From positions 62,001 through 126,000 of the forward strand of contig JANSXP010000007.1 in NCBI GenBank assembly GCA_024742875.1: 64,000 nt of DNA, read 5' to 3'. The position numbers and the translations under genes were made by a program. Shown in pieces: positions 46,333 through 54,973 of this stretch. The stretch is from Planctomycetaceae bacterium (GTDB lineage Bacteria; Planctomycetota; Planctomycetia; Planctomycetales; Planctomycetaceae). A model generated the notes under the pieces. That model was not told where the DNA came from. It did no database searches and worked only from the letters and a program-made list of their open reading frames with translations. Every line of letters begins with the position of its first letter. Position 1 is the first letter of the stretch.

Positions 46333-47169
46333 TCAACGCGGGCTGTCGGCAGCGGCACGCTGTTTTGCAGACGTGTTCACGCGTTTCCAGAATGCGGCAT
46401 CCATGTCGCCGCAGAAGCTTCGCAGGGATGCTTTCAGGTGGGCCACCTTGCTGTCCAGGCGGGCATCCTGTTCCACGGCGGCCGCAACCTGAAGCGGGCT
46501 GGCAATCAGGTGAGCGAACAGTTCGGCTTTGTCCTCTTCGACTCCCGCCGTTGAGTAGTGTGTCAGAAAGCCAGCGGTGGGTCGTCGAAAGTCAGACTGG
46601 CGGGCGTCGTCCTGCACAGCGGACCCACCGGGACCGTAGCGGAAGTCGTCCGGATTCAGCTGTTGCCACACTTTGTCATCATACACGAAGCCATCGTCCT
46701 GATAGTCGACGATATGAAAAAACTCATGGTGCATCACGGCCCGCTGGTAGTGCCGATCACTGGCCCCGCTTTGCCAGTCCAGATACAGCGTGTCGTGTTC
46801 AAAGTCCGGAACAGCAGCGCGCCGCTGGCTGTCGTACGCCAGTTCCTGACACACAACAATGCGTTTGAGCTTTGCCCGACGCACGAAGGCTGGCGGATAG
46901 ACGGCGAACTCCTCGACCAGCATTGACAGGTAGTTGTCAGCCATTCGCCCGCTGATGGCGACCGCCGTGACAGGACCGGTGGACAATTCGACGCGGATGT
47001 CTTCATCCGCCATCAGAATTTGAACGTTCAGTCGCCGCTGCAGTTGCTGCAGGGTGATGGTGGCCGAGGTGTCCGACGAGATCCGCTCATCAGCGGACAG
47101 CCGCGCCACGCTGAGGCACAGCAGGCAGGCAGTGAGCAGGACGCTGCGAAGTGAGGGCTGCTGATTCAT
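46333..47169 (-). CDS. Secreted putative gluzincin-like metallopeptidase (HEFFH)
   Basis: A 278-residue protein with a signal peptide (LLTACLLCLSVARLSA). Residues 147-152 read HHEFFH, that is H-E-F-F-H with His148 and His152 as zinc ligands and Glu149 as general base. A further acidic cluster, GVEEDKAELFAHL (Glu211-216), lies 60 residues on, where a third Glu ligand would be expected. The Asp-rich segment after the motif (DYQDDGFVYDDKVW) is distinctive. A specific peptidase family could not be assigned by eye. It lies just downstream of ilvC but beyond that gene's terminator, so it is probably independent. Confidence 0.7.
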   Translation of the reverse strand: MNQQPSLRSVLLTACLLCLSVARLSADERISSDTSATITLQQLQRRLNVQILMADEDIRVELSTGPVTAVAISGRMADNYLSMLVEEFAVYPPAFVRRAKLKRIVVCQELAYDSQRRAAVPDFEHDTLYLDWQSGASDRHYQRAVMHHEFFHIVDYQDDGFVYDDKVWQQLNPDDFRYGPGGSAVQDDARQSDFRRPTAGFLTHYSTAGVEEDKAELFAHLIASPLQVAAAVEQDARLDSKVAHLKASLRSFCGDMDAAFWKRVNTSAKQRAAADSPR

Positions 47170-47194
47170 GCGAACAACCGACTGGCTCAGGCAA

Positions 47195-47232
47195 CAAAAA
47201 AGTCCGTCTCACCCATTGTGTGAGACGGACTT
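47195..47232 (-). terminator. Rho-independent terminator after ilvC
   Basis: A 13-bp stem (AAGTCCGTCTCAC, 47200-47212, with its complement at 47220-47232) and a 7-base loop. On the minus strand it is followed by a T6 tract (47196-47201). It lies 85 bp downstream of the ilvC stop. Confidence 0.92.
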
Positions 47233-47316
47233 CAGTTTTCCAGTCAGCAGCCACTGCTCCGTGGTCGAGCTGACGCACAGCGGCGCTGGATCAGGGTCCC
47301 GCAGCCAGGACGGGCA

Positions 47317-48321
<1,005 letters not shown>

Positions 48322-48625
48322 GGATTTGTTGCCCTGCAGTTGGTAGGTAAACGAGTGAGCGAAAGAGGATCCTCGCCCGAATCGACAATCGTGATGTAAG
48401 CCAGACAGTGGCCGATCGACGGTTGTCGGATGTCCGTTGAGACAGGGCGAGCGGGACTGAGGACAGTGTCACACGGTGTGACGGGAGTCAGGTCCCTGGA
48501 AAGCGGATTTGCGTCGGTGGCAGAATCCGAAAAATGGCGCCCGAATACTGACTTCGGGACCCCTCGCGGGTCCACAGTGGGTCAGAACGTTCACCAGAAT
48601 ACAGCAAACTGTGTGGGAGACCACT
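48322..48625. other. Gap between ilvH and ilvC with a dyad
   Basis: A 304-bp gap between two same-strand genes. The main feature is the palindrome GTCACACGGTGTGAC (48468-48482; 7-bp arms around one base), about 147 bp upstream of the ilvC start on the minus strand, a candidate regulator site. No leucine/valine-rich leader peptide or attenuator hairpin was recognised. Confidence 0.4.
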
Positions 48626-49162
48626 TCAGGATGCGGATGGTTCCGAAACTTCGGGAATTACGTCGGCCGGCAGATCGTCCGTGATGGAGGAGTCTCGCAG
48701 CATGGCCACGCGGCCCGTGCGAACCATCTCCAGGATGCCAAATCCCCGCATGCGGTCGATGAAGGCTTCAATCTTGTTCTCCTGTCCGGAGATCTCCACC
48801 ATGACGTGTTCGTGTCCCACATCCACGATACGACCGCGAAAAATATCCACCAGTTCGCGGACTTCCGAGCGTCGACCGCTGGAGGTATCGACTTTGATCA
48901 GCATCAGGTCGCGTTCCACAAAGTCCCGCGACACGTAGTCCTGAACTTTGACCACCGTGATGATTTTTTCCAGCTGCTTGCGGACCTGATCGAGCACCTT
49001 TTCGTCCCCGTTGACCACAAAGGTGATACGGGAAAACTGATCATTCTCGGTGGCACCCACAGCGAGGCTGTCGATGTTGAAGGCGCGGGCAGCCAGCATG
49101 CCGGAAATATGGGCCAGTACACCAGGCTGGTTCACGACCAGTGCGGAAAGAACGTGTCTCAT
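48626..49162 (-). CDS. ilvH: Acetolactate synthase small (regulatory) subunit
   Basis: A 178-residue protein, slightly longer than the usual 160-165. It is the valine-sensing partner of the catalytic subunit IlvB. The N-terminal ACT domain reads VLSALVVNQPGVLAHISGML and AARAFNIDSLAVGAT, followed by RDFVERDLMLIKVDT and the C-terminal FGILEMVRTGRVAMLRD typical of IlvH. The catalytic ilvB gene, normally just upstream, is absent. Here a 363-bp gap and a kinase gene lie upstream instead, so the enzyme's subunits are encoded apart. Confidence 0.95.
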   Translation of the reverse strand: MRHVLSALVVNQPGVLAHISGMLAARAFNIDSLAVGATENDQFSRITFVVNGDEKVLDQVRKQLEKIITVVKVQDYVSRDFVERDLMLIKVDTSSGRRSEVRELVDIFRGRIVDVGHEHVMVEISGQENKIEAFIDRMRGFGILEMVRTGRVAMLRDSSITDDLPADVIPEVSEPSAS

Positions 49163-49525
49163 CGGATTTCAATAACTAAGCCGGAAAATGGGCGTGCCGA
49201 ACACAGCCAGCCACCCTTGCAGCATCACACGACGGCAGTCTACGGACACTCAATTCTTCGGGCAACCAGTGATTCCCTTTCCCACCGAAAACCGGAAAGA
49301 TGCGGAAAACACAGTGTTTTCTGCGTCAATTTTCCGTGCAATTTTACGCAATTGCCACCAGCGGTCGAGCGGGCTGCCGATCGTGAGATTTCTCTGCTCT
49401 GATCTTCAGACCAGCTTTGCGTGCCGCGGTTCGCCAACATTCCGCTGTCGGTCACGGCCAGCGTTCCGCCCTTTGGGCATTGGGCGGGGATTGACCGTGC
49501 TGCCATCTGGGCGTTGCCACCCGCT
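49163..49525. other. Intergenic region upstream of ilvH with a 17-bp palindrome
   Basis: A 363-bp gap. The perfect palindrome GAAAACACAGTGTTTTC (49305-49321, 8-bp arms around one A) lies 143 bp upstream of ilvH. The one-base centre is too short for an RNA hairpin loop, so a DNA-binding site is more likely. TTGACG on the minus strand (49324-49329) lies next to it and may be a -35 element. No gene is seen. Confidence 0.4.
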
Positions 49526-51607
49526 TCAGCGGTCGCGGCGTCCCGCCTGGCCGGGGCGAAACGGGGGGCGGTTGCCGGGTTGTCCCTGCTCCTGAGCGCG
49601 GTCCAGCTCGGGGCCGTCCAGGGCTCCGTCGTTATTGCCGTCGATCCGGTCGAACTGATCCCGCACGCGATTGAGCATTGCACCTGCCGGCCCGGCCTTG
49701 AGTTCTTCTCTGGTCAGTCGTCCGTCACCATCCTGGTCGAGCTGGAACAGCCGATCACGCAGGTTACCGCGACGATTGGGCACACGCGGTCTTTCGCCCG
49801 GACGTCCTTCGCCAGCCGGCCGTTCAGTCGGACGATTGCCGGGGGCTTCGGGCCCCCGATTGTCGGGCCCCCGATTGTCGGGCCCCCGATTGTCGGGCCC
49901 CCGATCTTCGGGCCCCGAATTGTCGCTCGCTGGCGGCGACGCGGCGCCGGAATTATCGGCCAGCGGATCCGGATCTGCCGGATCATCTGCTGTGCGCAAG
50001 CTGCCGGAGTGATTTGGCGTGTCATCCGCACTGGCTGTCGACCCGTTTCCCTGCAGCAGCCTGCGGACATTGATGGCCACCACCGCAACCACAAGCGTAG
50101 CAATGGCGATTGTCACCAGTTTGCGCGTGAGCGTGTTGCTGTGTCGTCGTCGGCGACCTTTGCGTCGTCGTTTTGGCGGCAGGGTGCTCGAACTGTCGGT
50201 GTTCCACAGATCGTCGCCATCGAGATCTCCGCCAGTGGCCGCCACCAGGGCCGCTTCTTCGGCTTTCATCCGTGCATCGGCAATGTTGTCTTCGGCCCAC
50301 TTCGAATACTGGCTGGCCTCCCCGTCTGTGGCCACCATCTTTTCCATGATCGACACGGCGCCGGCGTACTGCCCTTCCTGGCACAGCGAGCGGGCCAGCT
50401 CAAACTGTTCCTTTTGACGCACCAGTTCGGGAGAAAGCTTGCGGGAGGCATCTGTTGTTCTGCCGCCGGCATCTGTTCTCAGCACTTTGGTCAGTGCCAG
50501 AGCAAACGCCTGCATCGTGTCGTAGCGATCTTCCGGCCGCTTGGACATCGCTCGGCGGCAAATGGACGCAATGCGAGGATCCAGTCCGGATCGAAGCACG
50601 GTGGCATCCGGAGGCGGGTCTGACATCACGGAATTGACGACGGAAATCAGTGTGCCCGTGCCGGGAAACGGCAGTTCGCCGGTCAGCAGTTCATAGAGCA
50701 GCACACCCATCGCGTAGACGTCACTGGTCGGACCGATTCGCGACTGATCTCCCGTCAACTGCTCGGGCGCCATATAGCCGGGCGAACCCATGACCGTGCC
50801 GGGGATGGTGATGCGTGCTTCGACTTTCCGCGCGGCGTCCGGCAAAGCGGCTGTGTCCGTCGCATGCTCTGCCACTCCTGCCGTCGTCTCCGGTTCGTGC
50901 TCATCGTCGCCAAACTGGCGTGCCAGGCCGAAGTCCATGACGATCGGCTCGTTGCGCCGGTCGATCATAATGTTGGCTGGTTTCAGATCGCGGTGAATGA
51001 GTCCCTGCAGGTGAGCTTCATGCAGGGCCAGCGCCACCTTGCGAACCACCTTCAGCAGTGTGGCGACCGGCGGTTGCTTTTCGGCCCGCACCAGATCCGA
51101 CAGGGGCTGGCCTTCAATGTAGGCCATGCTGATGTAGTGTGTCCCGTTGATTTCCCCCACGTCATAAACCGGGCAGATGTTGGGATGCTGCAGCGTGGCG
51201 GCCGAACGTGCTTCGCGATAGAAGCGCTGCATCGTGGTTGCGTCAGACGTCTTTGAGAACTTGGGCGTCTTGAGCGCCACTTTGCGATCCAGCTGGCTGT
51301 CGTGGGCCAGATAAACGGCCCCCATCCCGCCTTCTCCCAGCGTGCGTTCGATCTGGTAGCGGCCAAACTCCCGTGGCGGTTCGGCTGTCGGGGCCACGGT
51401 CTTCGACGAACGGCTGATGGTGGTCTTGGTCGCCACCTGCACCTTCCGCTCGACGGAGGTCAGGTATTCCCGAACGCGCTCCGCGTCTTTGGCCTCGAAA
51501 CGCGTCGTGTACTCCTCAACGGTTGCCTTCTCGCCTCGACGCAGTCGCCGTGCAAACTCGTTGCCGAGAGTGCGCAGGGCATCGTCATCTAGAGGATTTA
51601 CAGGCAT
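49526..51607 (-). CDS. Transmembrane Ser/Thr protein kinase with extracytoplasmic EF-hand pair
   Basis: A 693-residue protein from the ATG at 51605-51607, with GGTGG eight bases upstream (an ATG at 51656-51658 is possible). The kinase domain (about 84-370) has GEGGMGAVYL, Lys113 in VALKTP, HRDLKPAN (205-212), DFG 225-227 and GSPGYMAPEQ. The stretch between DFG and the APE motif has an acidic insert of about 30 residues. A basic stretch (PPKRRRKGRRRRH) precedes the membrane segment LVTIAIATLVVAVVAINV (about 495-517). Outside are a disordered Gly-Pro-Asp-Asn-Arg repeat linker and two EF-hands (DQDGDGRLTREE and DGNNDGALDGPE, about 620-660). It is encoded next to a histidine kinase gene. Confidence 0.92.
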   Translation of the reverse strand: MPVNPLDDDALRTLGNEFARRLRRGEKATVEEYTTRFEAKDAERVREYLTSVERKVQVATKTTISRSSKTVAPTAEPPREFGRYQIERTLGEGGMGAVYLAHDSQLDRKVALKTPKFSKTSDATTMQRFYREARSAATLQHPNICPVYDVGEINGTHYISMAYIEGQPLSDLVRAEKQPPVATLLKVVRKVALALHEAHLQGLIHRDLKPANIMIDRRNEPIVMDFGLARQFGDDEHEPETTAGVAEHATDTAALPDAARKVEARITIPGTVMGSPGYMAPEQLTGDQSRIGPTSDVYAMGVLLYELLTGELPFPGTGTLISVVNSVMSDPPPDATVLRSGLDPRIASICRRAMSKRPEDRYDTMQAFALALTKVLRTDAGGRTTDASRKLSPELVRQKEQFELARSLCQEGQYAGAVSIMEKMVATDGEASQYSKWAEDNIADARMKAEEAALVAATGGDLDGDDLWNTDSSSTLPPKRRRKGRRRRHSNTLTRKLVTIAIATLVVAVVAINVRRLLQGNGSTASADDTPNHSGSLRTADDPADPDPLADNSGAASPPASDNSGPEDRGPDNRGPDNRGPDNRGPEAPGNRPTERPAGEGRPGERPRVPNRRGNLRDRLFQLDQDGDGRLTREELKAGPAGAMLNRVRDQFDRIDGNNDGALDGPELDRAQEQGQPGNRPPFRPGQAGRRDR
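49851..49910 (-). repeat. 15-bp tandem repeat in the kinase linker
   Basis: Four units of GGCCCCCGATTGTCG (the last with CTTCG) encode repeated Gly-Pro-Asp-Asn-Arg in the linker between the membrane segment and the EF-hands. The unit keeps frame, so copy-number change would alter linker length only. Confidence 0.9.
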
Positions 51608-52100
51608 AACTAAGCCACCAGAGGCCAAACCAGGGAGGACTGTCAGGTATTCAACCATGAAAACTGTCTCGTGACTCGCGGAAAACACGATTTTCCACGT
51701 CTGTCGCCCCGCATTATAGGGGGCAATCGTATCTGCCGGAACAGTCCTGCCTGGGAGCGCCGTCCGGCCGAAATTCAGCCAAATTGTGGGCAAGTCGGCC
51801 GCAGCCCAGCGGCGTGCCGCCATCCTGCTTGTGGCAATCGGCAGAAGCCAACGGGCGTGGGCAGGGATGCGTGAGACGGCGTTCGGCGAAGAGTGGCCAG
51901 TGGCTGCTGTCGCTGCCGTGGACTCCGCTGGGATTCGCCCGTCACCTGGGGATCGGGACTGCAGTCCGAGCCGGGCGCCAATGGTGGTGATTGTGGCGGC
52001 GGGCGCGGCCGCGCCGGGCGGCCGGGGTCGGCTCAGTACGAGAGACCGCCGCAGGGCACCCCATGGTCCGGCAGCGGATTGCGATTGCAGCCAGGAGATA

Positions 52101-52134
52101 AAAAAAGACGCCCCCCTCTTGCGAAGGGGGCGCC
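52101..52134 (-). terminator. Rho-independent terminator below the histidine kinase gene
   Basis: A GC-rich stem CGCCCCC (52109-52115) with GGGGGCG (52126-52132), then on the minus strand a run of seven T (complement of the A-run at 52100-52106). It lies about 290 bp after the histidine kinase stop codon. Confidence 0.8.
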
Positions 52135-52150
52135 TGCAACCAGAACAGCA

Positions 52151-52211
52151 AGAAGAGTGCGGGCCGATGACTCTTCTCGCCGCCTCCCCTATTGGCAGAT
52201 GGCGTGCCAAT
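52151..52211 (-). ncRNA. Two hairpins in the long 3' region of the histidine kinase gene (candidate structured RNA)
   Basis: AGAAGAGT (52151-52158) pairs with ACTCTTCT (52170-52177), and ATTGGCA (52191-52197) pairs with TGCCAAT (52205-52211). With the terminator at 52101-52134 they form a compact chain on the minus strand. This may be a long structured 3' UTR or a small RNA released from it. No known RNA family was recognised. Confidence 0.35.
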
Positions 52212-52422
52212 CAGCGGCCCAAATTTTCGCCGCTCGCTTTTTTGCCGTTTAAAGCCCGCTTTTCTGCGGAGAAAACTGGGGAACTGGTCGCGAAAGCCCT
52301 TGCAGAACGCGAATCGCTGCCGAGGGCGAGGCAGCGCGCCGCTGGTGGAATACGCGCCACTGTGTCATTTTGCGTGTGTGGTTTCGCCTGGTGCGGGTGC
52401 GGGTGTGGCCTTTTGTTCAGTT

Positions 52423-53202
52423 TTAGGCTGCCGACGTGTCAATCAGCCCAGCGGGAGATTTCGAGAGCGGCAGTTTCAACGTGAAGGTCGTGCCCCGACC
52501 CACTTCGCTTTCGACACGAATGCGGCCCTGGTGAGCTTCGATGATTTTGCGACACACTGACAATCCGATGCCGGTGCCCCCCTGCCCTCGCGCGTCCGTT
52601 TTCTTGGTGGTGAAGAACGGATCGAAGATCTTTTGCAGTTGCTCGTGGGGAATGCCGCAGCCAGAGTCGCCGACGCTGATTTCCGCCCAGTTCTCTGCTG
52701 CGTTGGCGCGGATCGACAGCTTCAGGCGACCGCCTTCGTCCATGGCCTGCCGCGCGTTCACGATGAGATTCATGAGGATTTGCTGAATCTGGCTGCTGTT
52801 GGCCAGCGCCCAGACGGCCGGCTCCACATCCAGATCCAGTCCAATGCGATGCATCTGCAGGTCTTTCTGCATCAGCACCAGCACGTCCTCCAGCAACTTG
52901 TTCAGCTCCACCGGTTCCATGCGGTCAGAGGAGTTGCGCGCGTAGGCCAGCATGCCGGTGGTGATCTTACTGGCCCGCTGACCGGCCGACAGGATGCGAT
53001 CGAATGCTTTGTCGCGCGTCTTGGCATCTTTGTGTCGCACGCCCATCTTGGCGTAGTTGATCACGGTTGTCAGGATGTTGTTGAACTCGTGAGTGATGCT
53101 GCTCGCCAGAGCGCCCACGGAGCTAAGCCGCTGAGTTTGCAGCAGTTGATCCTCCAGCAGCTGGATCTGTTCCTCCAGTTCCTGAATCCGTGCGTCACTC
53201 AT
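52423..53202 (-). CDS. Soluble sensor histidine kinase (no sensor domain)
   Basis: A 259-residue protein from the ATG at 53200-53202. A short coiled coil (ARIQELEEQIQLLEDQLLQ) leads into the phospho-acceptor helix SSVGALASSITHEFNNILT with His38. The ATPase domain has the N-box QQILMNLIVNARQAMDEGG, the G1 box VGDSGCGIPHE, the F-box IFDPFFTTK and the G2 box GQGGTGIGLSVCRKI. No membrane segment, PAS or GAF domain is present, so the signal must arrive from a partner protein. No response regulator is next to it, so it is an orphan. The Ser/Thr kinase gene lies downstream after the structured gap. Confidence 0.93.
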   Translation of the reverse strand: MSDARIQELEEQIQLLEDQLLQTQRLSSVGALASSITHEFNNILTTVINYAKMGVRHKDAKTRDKAFDRILSAGQRASKITTGMLAYARNSSDRMEPVELNKLLEDVLVLMQKDLQMHRIGLDLDVEPAVWALANSSQIQQILMNLIVNARQAMDEGGRLKLSIRANAAENWAEISVGDSGCGIPHEQLQKIFDPFFTTKKTDARGQGGTGIGLSVCRKIIEAHQGRIRVESEVGRGTTFTLKLPLSKSPAGLIDTSAA

Positions 53203-53483
53203 GCCTGTTTCCCCCCAGTGCGTCCCCGCGGTCGCGTCGCCTGTCGTCCCCACGCGAGACTCGAATCTCGACAACGTTTGTCCTGCAGTCGCTCCTCCCT
53301 GAATTATCGGCAGATCCCACTCACCAGGTCAGTCCAGCTGTCCAGCTGTCAGCCTTCGCCCGGAACTGATGGCCGCTGACGACAAAGCGGTCGTCAGCGA
53401 GGCCCTGCGGTTTGCGTTCTGTATCGCATTCGGCAAAATCTGCTGCAGAAACTGTCACTGCCACCCACTGCCTGGACCCGCTG

Positions 53484-53786
53484 ATGCCTGCCGGCGAAAC
53501 ATTCGACTGCCCACACTGCGGCGAGCCTGTTCTCATGACAGCTCGAATGTGCCGGGCGTGTGGAGCGGACGCTGACTGCGGCTGGGATGAGGCGGACTGG
53601 GGCGAATCGGACGCATCGGGCGGGAACGAGGCCTTCGAGGACGACTTTGACTACGACGACTTTGTTCGTCGCGAGTTCCCGGAATCCCACAGCGGCAGCA
53701 CTGCGACAGGATCTGCGCCCGGGTTCTGGGTGTCCGTCGTTTTGTTCCTGGTGCTGGTGTCGCTGCTGTTGTCGATGGTCGTCTGA
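53484..53786 (+). CDS. Small zinc-ribbon protein with C-terminal membrane anchor
   Basis: A 100-residue protein from the ATG at 53484. Cys9, Cys12, Cys23 and Cys26 (FDCPHCGEP and RMCRACGAD) form a four-Cys zinc ribbon. An acidic middle (FEDDFDYDDFVRREF) follows, then one membrane helix at the C-terminus (FWVSVVLFLVLVSLLLSMVV). The layout suggests a tail-anchored cytoplasmic zinc ribbon. The function is unknown. It lies 101 bp upstream of the CysQ-like gene on the same strand and is divergent from the histidine kinase gene. Confidence 0.75.
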   Translation: MPAGETFDCPHCGEPVLMTARMCRACGADADCGWDEADWGESDASGGNEAFEDDFDYDDFVRREFPESHSGSTATGSAPGFWVSVVLFLVLVSLLLSMVV

Positions 53787-53887
53787 TCGCCGCTTTTGGT
53801 GATGCCCGGCCGTTCGGCGGGAATCATCTTTTTTCCGGGTCAGGATTGCGTTAAAAGGGCGGCCACTGTCACCTGGAAAGCCATTTT

Positions 53888-54883
53888 ATGCCCGATTATA
53901 CGCGTGAACTCGAGGTCGCTCTGGAAGCGGTGAAGGAAGCGGCGGCCGTTTGCCGTCAGGTTCAGTCTTCCATCAATGCAGAGTCCCTGGAGAAAAAAGA
54001 CAAAAGCCCCGTAACTGTGGCCGACTTCGCCTCGCAGGCGCTGATCTGCCGCAGGCTGCAGGATGCGTTTGCCGACGACCCGGTGATTGGCGAAGAAGGG
54101 GCCGCCGAACTGCGAGAGGAAGCCGGGCAGGAGTTTCTGCAGCGGATCATCAATGAGTGCGCAGCCGTTGGCGTTTCTGCCACCGGCGAGCAGATCTGCG
54201 ACTGGATCGACCGCGGTGGACTGCAGGAGTATCGCCCGCGTTTGTGGACCCTGGACCCCATCGACGGCACCAAAGGATTTCTCAGGAAAGATCAATACGC
54301 CATTTCACTGGCGTTGATTGTTGAAGGCCGGATCGAAGTGGGCATTCTCGGCTGCCCCAACATGCCACTGGACCCCGACAATCCTCAGTCGGCTCGCGGC
54401 ATTCTGGCGTGGGCGGTCCGTGGGGGCGGAAGTTTTGTCGTTCCGCTGGATGATGGGTCCGCCGCGCCGCAGCAGATTCACGTCTCACAGACGGCCGACA
54501 GTCCACGGGCGCGATTCTGCGAATCGGTGGAATCCGGCCACAGCTCTCACAGTTGGTCGGGGCAGATTGCCAGCCAGCTGGGCATCACCCGAGAGCCGTT
54601 TCGCATCGACAGCCAGTGCAAGTATCTGGCGGTGGCGATGGGGTCAGCGGATATCTATTTGCGACTGCCCACCCGCAAAGGCTATCAGGAAAAAATCTGG
54701 GACCATGCGGGCGGCGTGCTGGTGGTGGAAGAGGCGGGAGGCACCGTCACTGACATCCATGGACAGCCACCGGAATTCTGTCACGGTGCGAAACTGATCA
54801 ACAACGAAGGCATGGTGGTGACCAACGGAAAGTTTCACCCGGCAGTGGTGAATGCGGTGCAGCAAAACGCGCCTGCGGAATGA
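53888..54883 (+). CDS. 3'(2'),5'-bisphosphate nucleotidase / inositol monophosphatase-family phosphatase
   Basis: A 331-residue Li+-sensitive Mg2+ phosphatase, starting at ATG 53888. The metal-binding motif reads WTLDPIDGTKGFLRKDQYAI, with the T-K-G-F-L segment that marks bisphosphate nucleotidases (CysQ/Hal2) rather than inositol phosphatases. The second Asp motif is IWDHAGGVLVVEEAGG, and an upstream Glu is in VIGEEGAAEL. The length and the long insert before the motif fit the Hal2/eukaryotic-like branch. It would hydrolyse 3'-phosphoadenosine 5'-phosphate, a by-product of sulfate transfer. It sits upstream of the SLC13 permease gene, 90 bp away, which could carry sulfate. Confidence 0.9.
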   Translation: MPDYTRELEVALEAVKEAAAVCRQVQSSINAESLEKKDKSPVTVADFASQALICRRLQDAFADDPVIGEEGAAELREEAGQEFLQRIINECAAVGVSATGEQICDWIDRGGLQEYRPRLWTLDPIDGTKGFLRKDQYAISLALIVEGRIEVGILGCPNMPLDPDNPQSARGILAWAVRGGGSFVVPLDDGSAAPQQIHVSQTADSPRARFCESVESGHSSHSWSGQIASQLGITREPFRIDSQCKYLAVAMGSADIYLRLPTRKGYQEKIWDHAGGVLVVEEAGGTVTDIHGQPPEFCHGAKLINNEGMVVTNGKFHPAVVNAVQQNAPAE

Positions 54884-54973
54884 AGGCTGGCTGTTCGCCG
54901 TGTCCGCGTTGCTGCCATCACGTTTCGGTTCGCCTGTCGCGAATCGCTCGGACGGATGACCTGAGAAGTTCCC

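Larger units (their letters stand above)
51608..52422. other. Long non-coding gap between the kinase and histidine kinase genes
   Basis: An 815-bp gap, the longest in the window. The part next to the histidine kinase (52100-52260) holds three hairpins in a row on the minus strand, ending in a terminator. The rest must contain the kinase promoter, but no clear -35/-10 was seen. Open frames here are low-complexity Arg/Ala-rich shadows without family features. Confidence 0.5.

Noticed and set aside
52034-52047. AGTACGAGAG, resembling the sarcin-ricin loop of 23S rRNA
   Set aside because: The match is about ten bases only. The flanks do not fit 23S rRNA and no other rRNA segment is nearby, so chance is the better explanation.
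51786-52484. A 232-codon open frame in the long gap between kinase genes
   Set aside because: It is Ala/Arg-rich without motifs, runs through the terminator hairpin, overlaps the end of the histidine kinase gene and lacks a ribosome-binding site.
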